Positions 1 through 5,695 of a stretch of 8,678 nt of DNA are shown here, piece by piece (position 1 is the stretch's first letter; every line of letters starts with the position of its first letter). The notes under the pieces were generated by a model. It ran no database searches. It saw only the letters and a program-made list of their open reading frames with translations, and was not told where the DNA came from. Both the position numbers and the translations under genes were made by a program. Source of the DNA: Dysgonamonadaceae bacterium (GTDB taxonomy: Bacteria; Bacteroidota; Bacteroidia; Bacteroidales; Azobacteroidaceae); contig JAISNS010000232.1 of NCBI GenBank assembly GCA_031276105.1, forward strand, positions 1-8,678, read 5' to 3'.

Positions 1-855
1 GCCCGTCCGGCCATGGGGAAAACCGCTTTTGTATTGTCGATGGCCAAAAACATGGCCGTTAAATACAATACCCCCGTCGCTTTATTTTCACTCGAAATGG
101 CAAGTGTGCAATTAGTGAATCGTCTAATAATCAACACGACGGAAATCGCCGGAGAAAAAATAAAAAACGGACACCTGAACCCCGAAGAATGGCAGCAATT
201 AGACAGCCGGATAAAAAACCTGTATAACTCCCCGATCTACATCGACGATACGCCGGGACTGTCGGTTTTTGAACTTCGTACCAAATCCCGTCGTTTAGTC
301 AGGGAACATGGCGTGAAATGTATCATCATCGACTACTTGCAACTGATGAACGCCAGCGGAATGAATACGTACAGCCGGGAGCAGGAAGTAAGTTTGATTT
401 CCCGTTCTTTAAAAGGCTTGGCGCGCGAATTAAGCATCCCGATCATCGCCCTCTCGCAGTTGAACCGGCAGGTAGAAACCCGTACAGGCAAAGGCGAAAA
501 CGAACACCATGCCAAGCGCCCGCAACTTTCCGACTTGCGCGAATCGGGCGCCATCGAACAAGACGCCGATATTGTCTGCTTCATCCACCGCCCCGAATAT
601 TATAAAATCTATCAGGACAGTCAGGGAAATGACTTAACCGGAAAAGCCGAAATCATCATTGCCAAACACCGAAACGGTTCTACCGGCGACGTCCTTCTCA
701 GTTTCAAAAGAGAATATATCCGTTTCCAGAACCTTGACGACGACTATATTGTCAAAGATTTTAGTTCGCGATTAAACCGGCCGGCTTCCAATTCGGGTAA
801 AGCAGAAAATATGCCCGTTGTAAACAATGCTACGGAAGATGAATTTCCATTCTAA
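1..855 (+). CDS. dnaB: Replicative DNA helicase DnaB, C-terminal helicase domain (5' end outside window)
   Basis: The hexameric helicase unwinds DNA ahead of the replication fork, driven by ATP hydrolysis. The frame is open from base 1, so the start and the N-terminal primase-interacting domain lie upstream; 284 codons are visible. Counting from base 1, the RecA-like domain shows the Walker A loop ARPAMGKT (residues 1-8), the H1a motif FSLEM (about 29-33), Walker B IIIDYLQLM (108-116), SQLNR (152-156), DLRESGAIEQDAD (178-190), and the AKHRNGSTG segment (221-229) that carries the arginine finger in this family. The acidic tail ending DEFPF is typical of Bacteroidetes DnaB. No intein interrupts the motifs. 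The gene ends in tandem stops (TAA TAG, 853-858) and converges on the flotillin gene 33 bases away. Identification is firm; only the truncation by the window limits it. Confidence 0.97.
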   Translation, partial: ARPAMGKTAFVLSMAKNMAVKYNTPVALFSLEMASVQLVNRLIINTTEIAGEKIKNGHLNPEEWQQLDSRIKNLYNSPIYIDDTPGLSVFELRTKSRRLVREHGVKCIIIDYLQLMNASGMNTYSREQEVSLISRSLKGLARELSIPIIALSQLNRQVETRTGKGENEHHAKRPQLSDLRESGAIEQDADIVCFIHRPEYYKIYQDSQGNDLTGKAEIIIAKHRNGSTGDVLLSFKREYIRFQNLDDDYIVKDFSSRLNRPASNSGKAENMPVVNNATEDEFPF

Positions 856-875
856 TAGCGAATGTAATACCTGTT

Positions 876-897
876 AAAGAATCTTTCTTTATTCTTT
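876..897. terminator. Possible weak bidirectional terminator between convergent genes
   Basis: AAAGAAT (876-882) and ATTCTTT (891-897) form a 7-bp inverted repeat around an 8-base loop, in the gap between the stops of dnaB and the flotillin gene and overlapping the last flotillin codons. The stem is A/T-rich, with T-rich sequence on the plus side. The position suits a shared terminator, but the hairpin would be weak, so this is a tentative call. Confidence 0.25.
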
Positions 898-2487
898 CGG
901 TTCTTCTTTTTCGCCGGGTGTTGTAGCGGATTTATTCACTTTTAATACATCCGGTATTCCGGGAATGGTTTTCATAATGTCGGTGACCGGCGCAATCGAC
1001 GATACCAAGCCGGTAAGTAAATTGGTCAGCGTGCCGCCTTGGGAGGTATCCATCACATTGACATTTCCCAAATGGATGTGCTCGAAAGCTTTTACCTGTT
1101 CGGAAGCAATTTCTTTCCACTGGTCGACCATCTTCCATTGAATGGCTACTTGCGGATTGTTTTCGGCGACTTTCACCATTGCTTCAAATCCTTCGGCTTG
1201 CGCCATTAAGGACGCTTTTTCGGCCGCGGCTTTGGCTAAACCCTGTTGTTCAATCACTTTTGCATGAGCCAAGCCTTCTGCCGTGATCGCTTCTCCTTTT
1301 CCTTTTCCTTCGGCGGCAATGGCGTCGGCCAATCCTTGCGCTTCAATGCGTTGGCGGTTGGCGTTGGCTTCCGCTTCTTTTTCGAGTTTCAACTGGTAGG
1401 CCTGTGCATCAATCAGTTTTTGCTGTTTGGCAATTTCGGAGGGTACGATTTGTTCGGCTTTCAACGCGGCTTCGGTACGTTTGGCGCGGGCTTCTTCGGC
1501 CTCTTTGCGGGCAAGTTCCTTGTTTTGTTCGATTTCCGCCAACGCTTTTTCTTCGGCCGAGAGGGCTAAACTTTGCGATTGCGCTTTGATTACTTCCAAT
1601 TCGGCATTGGAGATGGTCACTTTTTTAGTAGCTTCGATTTCTCCGATACGGCCTTCCGAATCAAATTTTGCAACATTGATGTCCCTGTTTTTCTTGGCTT
1701 CCGCCACTTTCGAATCGCGTTCCGATTCGGCTTGGGCAACCGAAATGCTTTGGTCGCGCTGGGCATTGGCAATCGCAATCAGCTCGTCTTTTTTGGTTTC
1801 GGCAACTGTTGCGTTTTTGATTTTCATTTGTTCGGCCACTTTGGTTTCGCCTTCCCGTTCGGCGGTCGAAATTTCGACGTTGGCCTGGTTAATGGCTTTG
1901 GCCTGATCTTTTTTACCGAGAGCAACAATATAACCGGCTTCGTCGCGGATATCGGTAATGTTAATGTTTATCAGATACAATCCGATTTTACGCAGTTCGG
2001 TGTCGATAAGTCCCTTCGCTTTTGCAAGAAACTCGTCCCGGTCGGCGTTCAGTTTTTCGATAGTCATGTCGGCGATAATCGTTCTCATCTGACCATACAC
2101 AATGTCTTTGACTAAATCTTCGATTTCGGGACGTCCCAAGCCTAAAATTCTTTCGGCTGCCGCTTGCATAACGTCCTGTTCCGTGCTGATACCCACCGTT
2201 ACCGTTGTCGGCACATCGACCCGAATGTTCTGGGAAGAAAGCGCTTTTTGCAGGTTACAGTCGAATTGCAGCGGTTTCAACGACATGTAGGCGTATCCTT
2301 GGAGGACAGGCATCACGAAGGCGGCACCTCCTTGAATACATTTGGACGATTTATTTCCTCCGGTTCTACCGTAAATAACCAAAATTTCATCCGATTTGCA
2401 TCTCCTGAAACGGGATAAAATACCGATGAAAGTTAAAATAACAATAAAGAGCAACGCTCCGATTAAAATAAACAGATTCATATTCAT
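889..2487 (-). CDS. Flotillin family protein (YqiK/FloT-like, SPFH domain)
   Basis: A membrane-anchored scaffold protein. Flotillins oligomerise in ordered membrane microdomains and affect membrane fluidity, secretion and stress resistance. The 532-residue product has an N-terminal transmembrane helix (about 5-24), then an SPFH/band-7 domain (about 30-195). A long Ala/Glu/Lys-rich coiled coil follows (about 200-430), with the repeated AEA/AEG pattern typical of flotillins. The C-terminal part (about 440-532) ends in a charged tail, GEKEEPKE. Length is close to FloT (about 510) and YqiK (about 550). The start at 2487 places the helix at the N-terminus; a second ATG lies two codons in. It sits 12 bases downstream of the NfeD-like gene, so the two are probably one transcript, as in E. 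coli yqiJ-yqiK and the B. subtilis yuaF-floT operon. Family assignment is firm; the cellular role here is inferred. Confidence 0.93.
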   Translation of the reverse strand: MNMNLFILIGALLFIVILTFIGILSRFRRCKSDEILVIYGRTGGNKSSKCIQGGAAFVMPVLQGYAYMSLKPLQFDCNLQKALSSQNIRVDVPTTVTVGISTEQDVMQAAAERILGLGRPEIEDLVKDIVYGQMRTIIADMTIEKLNADRDEFLAKAKGLIDTELRKIGLYLININITDIRDEAGYIVALGKKDQAKAINQANVEISTAEREGETKVAEQMKIKNATVAETKKDELIAIANAQRDQSISVAQAESERDSKVAEAKKNRDINVAKFDSEGRIGEIEATKKVTISNAELEVIKAQSQSLALSAEEKALAEIEQNKELARKEAEEARAKRTEAALKAEQIVPSEIAKQQKLIDAQAYQLKLEKEAEANANRQRIEAQGLADAIAAEGKGKGEAITAEGLAHAKVIEQQGLAKAAAEKASLMAQAEGFEAMVKVAENNPQVAIQWKMVDQWKEIASEQVKAFEHIHLGNVNVMDTSQGGTLTNLLTGLVSSIAPVTDIMKTIPGIPDVLKVNKSATTPGEKEEPKE

Positions 2488-2499
2488 ACTATTTTTAAT

Positions 2500-3009
2500 T
2501 TAATGATTTAATTCAATGGGGTGAACTGCTTTCCGGGTGCCGGAAACTTTTATTTTTTGTCCTTTTTCGAGCTTGAATCCTTCCGCGCCTTGCAGTGTAA
2601 CCGTAACCGGACGACCTTCGAGGGTGATAAAGACTTCGCCTATTTTCTGATTTTCGTTCCAAAAATAGACTTCGGCTTCCATTTCCTTAATTTCGTCGGT
2701 ATATTTCATACTTTGCTGTAATTTTGCATAAAGTACTTTGTACAGGTAGTACAGGACAAACACAAAAGCAATTCCACAGATAACGCCGCAAGTTACGGAT
2801 AGCGTTGTAACCTCCTGCATAAGTGTTAATACTAACGAAAAGCCGATTGCGAAATGCAATAATCCTTTGAAAGAAATAATATCGCTCAAAAGGAAACCGT
2901 CGATACTGAGGTCTGCGTCAATATCTATTTCTCCGAAGAACAGAGAAATCAGTGTAGAAAGGAAGAATAATATTCCCGATGCGATCAAAACAATTTCATA
3001 CCATGCCAT
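2500..3009 (-). CDS. NfeD/YqiJ-like membrane protein with C-terminal OB-fold domain
   Basis: A 169-residue partner protein of the flotillin downstream. Three hydrophobic segments are visible (about 5-24, 49-64 and 70-92). After them comes a soluble beta-rich domain (about 105-165; AEVYF...IGEVFITLEGRPVTVTLQG...KGQKIKVSGT) that matches the OB-fold domain of short NfeD/YuaF/YqiJ proteins. The acidic stretch GEIDIDADLSIDG (26-38) between helices 1 and 2 is also seen in YuaF/YqiJ relatives. There is no N-terminal serine-protease (ClpP-like) domain, so this is the short NfeD class. It is first in a two-gene unit with flotillin, and its ATG lies about 40 bases from a possible TATCTTTG promoter element. 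The domain call rests on pattern and context; these proteins are thought to help localise or regulate flotillin, but the exact role is unknown. Confidence 0.85.
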   Translation of the reverse strand: MAWYEIVLIASGILFFLSTLISLFFGEIDIDADLSIDGFLLSDIISFKGLLHFAIGFSLVLTLMQEVTTLSVTCGVICGIAFVFVLYYLYKVLYAKLQQSMKYTDEIKEMEAEVYFWNENQKIGEVFITLEGRPVTVTLQGAEGFKLEKGQKIKVSGTRKAVHPIELNH

Positions 3010-3053
3010 ATATGTTTTTTTTAGTTAATTTGCAAGAAATCTCAATAATCGTT

Positions 3054-3061
3054 CAAAGATA
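3054..3061 (-). promoter_or_regulatory. Candidate -7 element for the NfeD-flotillin operon
   Basis: On the minus strand this reads TATCTTTG, a full match to the Bacteroides -7 consensus TAnnTTTG. Transcription would start near 3048-3050, giving a leader of about 40 bases. No TTTG is seen at the expected -33 position, so support is partial. Confidence 0.4.
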
Positions 3062-3079
3062 ATAAAAAAAATTTATTCT

Positions 3080-3110
3080 TTTGGCAGAAGTCTTTTTTCT
3101 TCTATTTTTG
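3080..3110 (+). promoter_or_regulatory. Bacteroides-type promoter for the PAP2 phosphatase gene
   Basis: TTTG (3080-3083) is followed 19 bases later by TATTTTTG (3103-3110). Both elements and the spacing match the Bacteroidetes primary sigma-factor promoter (-33 TTTG, -7 TAnnTTTG). Transcription would start near 3115-3118, leaving an untranslated leader of about 95 bases before the ATG at 3210. It lies back-to-back with the candidate minus-strand promoter at 3054-3061. Confidence 0.6.
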
Positions 3111-3209
3111 TGGCGTTTTTTACTCCAAATTCCAACAAGTTACATCTAAAATCGTTATACTTGTAGCTATTTGAAGTGAATCAGGCAAGCATTTTCATAT
3201 ACCAAAACC

Positions 3210-4025
3210 ATGTATTTAATCAAAACTAAAGTAAATTATTTTCATCCGGGCAAGAGTTTCCGGTATGCCGTGGCCTTATTTTGTCTTCCGTTCTTTTCAT
3301 CGCGGGCACAAATGGCCGATAGTCTCCTTCTTGAAATGAGCGTGGAAAAAGAAACAAAATTCGTTTTTTCTAATGCTCACACTATCATAGCGATAGGCGT
3401 TCCGGCAAGCTTGATTACCTACGGCTTGACGTCTATTAAGAATCCGGCTCTCCTGAGTTTGGATCGCAATGTAGCCAACAGTTTATACCGTCATCGTCTG
3501 TTGATTCACGGTAATCAGGACGATTATTTGCAGTATTCGCCGGCAGTGGCGGCTTTCGGATTGAAGTTTTGTGGCGTCGAAAGCGAACACCGCTTGCAGG
3601 ATATGGCCGTCATCTGTCTTTTAAGCGCAACGCTGGAAACGGGAGTAGTACACACGTTCAAGGGCTTGACCGGAAGACGGCGACCCAACGGGAAAGGTTA
3701 TCATTCGTCTCCTTCGGGACATACGGCAACCGCTTTTGCCGCCGCCGAATTTCTGTATCAAGAGTATAAGGATAAATCAATATGGATCGGGATGGGAGGA
3801 TATGTGATGGCTTCTTTTATCGGCGCTTCGAGGATTTTGAGGGACAGGCATTGGGTAAGCGACGTTATTGCAGGAGTCGGGATAGGCATTCTTTCCACTA
3901 AGATTGTGTATTGGAGCTATCCTTATTTGCAGGAATTGTTTGCAGCAAAAGATTCTCCGGTATTTATTTGTCCTTCGTACAGCAACGGGGGACTTTCCTT
4001 GAATTTTTCGTATAATTTCCGATAA
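3210..4025 (+). CDS. Exported PAP2-superfamily phosphatase (phosphatidic acid phosphatase type 2)
   Basis: A 271-residue phosphatase of the PAP2/haloperoxidase fold, expected to act at the envelope on lipid phosphates or pyrophosphates such as phosphatidate, undecaprenyl pyrophosphate or lipid A phosphate. All three signature motifs are intact: K-x6-RP (K151 to P159), PSGH (168-171, with the catalytic-pocket His171) and SR-x5-H (S207 to H214, with nucleophile His214 followed by D218). The N-terminus is a signal peptide: Lys/Arg-rich to residue 18, hydrophobic core about 19-29, and a likely cut near SRAQ (31-34). Hydrophobic stretches around 53-72, 132-146, 192-206 and 217-234 fit the helical bundle. 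The downstream Met35 would remove the signal, so the first ATG is preferred. Substrate cannot be told from sequence. The gene is monocistronic here, with its own promoter. Confidence 0.92.
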   Translation: MYLIKTKVNYFHPGKSFRYAVALFCLPFFSSRAQMADSLLLEMSVEKETKFVFSNAHTIIAIGVPASLITYGLTSIKNPALLSLDRNVANSLYRHRLLIHGNQDDYLQYSPAVAAFGLKFCGVESEHRLQDMAVICLLSATLETGVVHTFKGLTGRRRPNGKGYHSSPSGHTATAFAAAEFLYQEYKDKSIWIGMGGYVMASFIGASRILRDRHWVSDVIAGVGIGILSTKIVYWSYPYLQELFAAKDSPVFICPSYSNGGLSLNFSYNFR

Positions 4026-4026
4026 T

Positions 4027-4290
4027 CAACACGTTCAAAAATTTATAATAGATTCGCATGGCAAATCAGGGCAAACGCATCTTGTAATTATTATGGACGA
4101 CAGCGGGAAGCTTTCCCAACGTTGGGATTCTTCCAAACAGTAAATCATTCAATATTACTATACCCTGCTTCAAATAGCCCATGCGATTAATCAAATCACC
4201 GAAAAACAAAATGGGACAAAGGCCTTACTCAAAGAACGTTCCAAGGAAACATTACGCAACCTTTGGTGCAAGCTAAAGTCTTTCAGGTAG
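4027..4290 (+). pseudogene. Transposase-like C-terminal remnant
   Basis: One reading frame runs from just after the phosphatase stop to TAG at 4288-4290, broken by a single TAA at 4141-4143. The part after the TAA reads YYYTLLQIAHAINQ, followed by a Lys/Arg-rich segment KERSKETLRNLW. This style of ending (hydrophobic LQIAH helix, then a basic helix) is familiar from the C-termini of DDE transposases in Bacteroidetes. It has no start codon, no catalytic region and no recognisable terminal inverted repeats, so it is debris rather than a working element. Its last 90 or so bases lie antisense to the final codons of the ATPase frame, implying that insertion or deletion here removed the ATPase 3' end. 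The transposase identity rests on a remembered pattern and is moderate; the part before the TAA is not recognised. Confidence 0.45.
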
Positions 4291-5366
4291 CGGGGCATTC
4301 GGTAGGGATACTCCGAACCCTGCAATGTTTCCTGCGTGTTGGAAGATAATTTGCGGATAATTACTTCGGCATAAATCGGATTGGCGGGTTCTATCCGCGA
4401 ATGAACGACGCGGATTAAACCCAAATCACGGGTATAGAGAAAATCGTCCGAGTCCCGTTTGATAAAGTCGTTTCCAAGAATCATCGGTTCGATGATTCGG
4501 CGTACCCGTTCCTCTTTTAATCGTTCGAGCAGGCTGTCGATATGCGTCGGACGGTTGAGAATAATAGTTTGGATGGCTTCGGCTACCAATTCTGCAGTAA
4601 CGGGCTTGGAGTAGTCCGATTGCAATTTCTGCATAATTACCTCGTAGGCAATTGCGTTGACCAGCCATGGTTGTCCCTGGGTTTGTTCCCAACCTAGTTC
4701 AATGGCTTCTTCTTCAAAGATTTGTCCGGTAGTGTCGGTGTGCTGCTGATAGAGTTGAATGATTTCTTCTTTCGTAAAATTCTGCAAAGTAAAGACCTCC
4801 GCAATAATATTGAACGGGCTTGCGCTGCCGAGCGATTCGCTGTCGGGACGTATCCTGGTTTTGTAGTCGCGGATATTGCGCATCCCAACTAAGGCTACGG
4901 AATGGACAAACGGCGAAAATGACCGGCTGTTATAGCCGTTTCGCAACTGACGCAGGAAAGAAATCAAAGTGCCTTCACTCAGGCAGTCTGCTTCGTCGAA
5001 AAGAATGATCAGCGGTTTGTCCAGCAATGTACACATTCGCGAAAGAGAGGCTTTTAATACCGATATGTAATCCGTTAGGTCGGCTGTTTGGGCAAACTTG
5101 TCACCTTGTGGGATGATGTTGATATCCAAAAAACTCTCTTTGATGCAACTGATAATTGCCGGAATGCCGCGCTCAGGCTCAACTACTCCCTGCACGCTTT
5201 CCAGCAAGCAGTAGAGGGCGTAATATTTTTCGCCGGCATTGAGTCGTTTGGTCAAATCCTGCAGATAAGTTGTTTTTCCACTCTGGCGTGCGGCATAAAT
5301 AACGAAGTACTGTTTCATGTCTATCAACTGTTCTACGCCTTTCAGACGGGTGGCGGCGTCTATCAT
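4191..5366 (-). CDS. AAA-type P-loop ATPase, frameshifted at the 5' end and truncated at the 3' end (probable decaying gene)
   Basis: The open frame encodes 391 residues of a P-loop ATPase of the AAA-like (AAA_35/STAND-like) kind that is common and multicopy in Bacteroidetes; its cellular function is not established. Walker A is AARQSGKTT (25-33), with Ala in place of the usual first Gly, as in this family. Walker B is LIILFDEAD (119-127, D124/E125), and GMRN (161-164) sits at the sensor-1 position. A helical region follows (about 195-290), then a winged-helix-like part to about 340. The family's N-terminal leader is stranded in another frame by one extra base near 5388 (see 5383-5415), so translation could begin only at this ATG or later. 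After PRYLKD (358-363) the sequence is antisense to the transposase-like remnant, and the usual longer C-terminal domain is missing. It may still give a protein, but a pseudogene is more likely. Confidence 0.75.
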   Translation of the reverse strand: MIDAATRLKGVEQLIDMKQYFVIYAARQSGKTTYLQDLTKRLNAGEKYYALYCLLESVQGVVEPERGIPAIISCIKESFLDINIIPQGDKFAQTADLTDYISVLKASLSRMCTLLDKPLIILFDEADCLSEGTLISFLRQLRNGYNSRSFSPFVHSVALVGMRNIRDYKTRIRPDSESLGSASPFNIIAEVFTLQNFTKEEIIQLYQQHTDTTGQIFEEEAIELGWEQTQGQPWLVNAIAYEVIMQKLQSDYSKPVTAELVAEAIQTIILNRPTHIDSLLERLKEERVRRIIEPMILGNDFIKRDSDDFLYTRDLGLIRVVHSRIEPANPIYAEVIIRKLSSNTQETLQGSEYPYRMPRYLKDFSLHQRLRNVSLERSLSKAFVPFCFSVI

Positions 5367-5382
5367 GTAATGATCATTACTG

Positions 5383-5415
5383 TTACATTGGTCCTGCGAT
5401 GTTAAAGTATTTCAT
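5383..5415 (-). pseudogene. Stranded N-terminal codons of the AAA ATPase gene (frameshift)
   Basis: From ATG at 5413-5415 the minus strand reads MKYFNIAGPM and then stops (TAA, 5383-5385). Removing one base around 5388 joins MKYFNIAGP directly to CNSNDHYMIDAATRL, which continues into the ATPase frame. The composite is the leader I expect for this family (a ...YFN..GP......HYM... pattern before the Walker A loop). So the true start was 5415, and a one-base insertion in CCA-A-TGT split the gene. A sequencing error at this base cannot be excluded. Confidence 0.65.
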
Positions 5416-5439
5416 CTTTATAACTATTTATATCACCGG

Positions 5440-5447
5440 CAAAGGTA
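5440..5447 (-). promoter_or_regulatory. Candidate -7 element for the AAA ATPase gene
   Basis: On the minus strand this reads TACCTTTG, a full match to TAnnTTTG, about 25 bases upstream of the original ATG at 5415. No -33 TTTG is present at the right distance; the hairpin at 5461-5503 covers that position. The element fits 5415 as the ancestral start better than 5366. Confidence 0.45.
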
Positions 5448-5460
5448 GCATAAAATTATG

Positions 5461-5503
5461 AGTTATGAGTGGCGCGAAGCAAACAATCGCGCTACTCATA
5501 ACT
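5461..5503. repeat. Long imperfect palindrome (16-bp stem, 11-base loop)
   Basis: AGTTATGAGTGGCGCG (5461-5476) is complementary to CGCGCTACTCATAACT (5488-5503) at 15 of 16 positions; the exception is a G opposite T that would be a G-U pair in RNA. The loop is 5477-5487. The left arm also contains a short ATGAGTT/ATGAGT direct repeat with its flank. It lies in the gene-free region between the ATPase and nifE. It could be a dispersed extragenic palindrome, a small transcribed hairpin or the end of a lost element; copy number in the genome would decide. Confidence 0.7.
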
Positions 5504-5504
5504 T

Positions 5505-5535
5505 TCCTACGTTTTTGTAGGATTTCTTTCTTTTT
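5505..5535 (+). terminator. Small hairpin followed by a T-rich run
   Basis: TCCTAC (5505-5510) pairs with GTAGGA (5517-5522) across a 6-base loop, and the next 13 bases are T-rich (TTTCTTTCTTTTT). This looks like an intrinsic terminator read on the plus strand. No plus-strand gene ends just upstream, so it may insulate nifE from read-through or end an unrecognised transcript that includes the preceding palindrome. Confidence 0.35.
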
Positions 5536-5586
5536 GTTACATTCCGGAAAGTGGATTTCGTTCCCAAGAAAAAAGTAATACAAAAC

Positions 5587-5633
5587 AATTTGTTATTTAT
5601 CAGCAAATTAAATCTCAGTCCGGCAAATTAAAT
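5587..5633. repeat. Tandem 11-bp repeat with an inverted half-copy upstream of the nifE promoter
   Basis: GCAAATTAAAT occurs exactly twice (5603-5613 and 5623-5633), starting 20 bases apart, about two helical turns. An inverted half-copy AATTTG (5587-5592) faces the first CAAATT (5604-5609). The repeats end 6 bases before the sigma-54 promoter. Spacing on one helix face suggests binding sites for a dimeric regulator. No NifA-type TGT-N10-ACA site was found in this gap. Confidence 0.45.
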
Positions 5634-5638
5634 TCCTT

Positions 5639-5655
5639 TTGGCACATATCTTGAA
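5639..5655 (+). promoter_or_regulatory. Sigma-54 (-24/-12) promoter for nifEN
   Basis: TTGGCACATATCTTGAA matches the RpoN consensus YTGGCACGNNNNTTGCW, with the full TGGCAC at -24, correct spacing, and TTGA instead of TTGC at -12. Transcription would start near 5666, about 30 bases before the nifE ATG. Sigma-54 control is the classic mode of nif regulation in other bacteria, and no housekeeping-type TAnnTTTG element was found here, so this is the best candidate promoter for nifEN. Confidence 0.65.
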
Positions 5656-5695
5656 ATAAGCATTAAACAGTATTATAACTTATCATTCACATTGC

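Noticed and set aside
1246..2115. Long plus-strand open frames inside the flotillin gene, rich in Phe and Gly
   Set aside because: They are antisense shadows of the Ala/Glu/Lys-rich coiled coil (GCN and GAR codons read backwards); they lack promoters and recognisable domains, and the minus-strand flotillin is unambiguous.
5535..5606. Possible NifA upstream activator sites (TGT-N10-ACA) before nifE
   Set aside because: Each TGT in the gap was checked; at the right distance the bases are AAA, TCT or CAA, never ACA.
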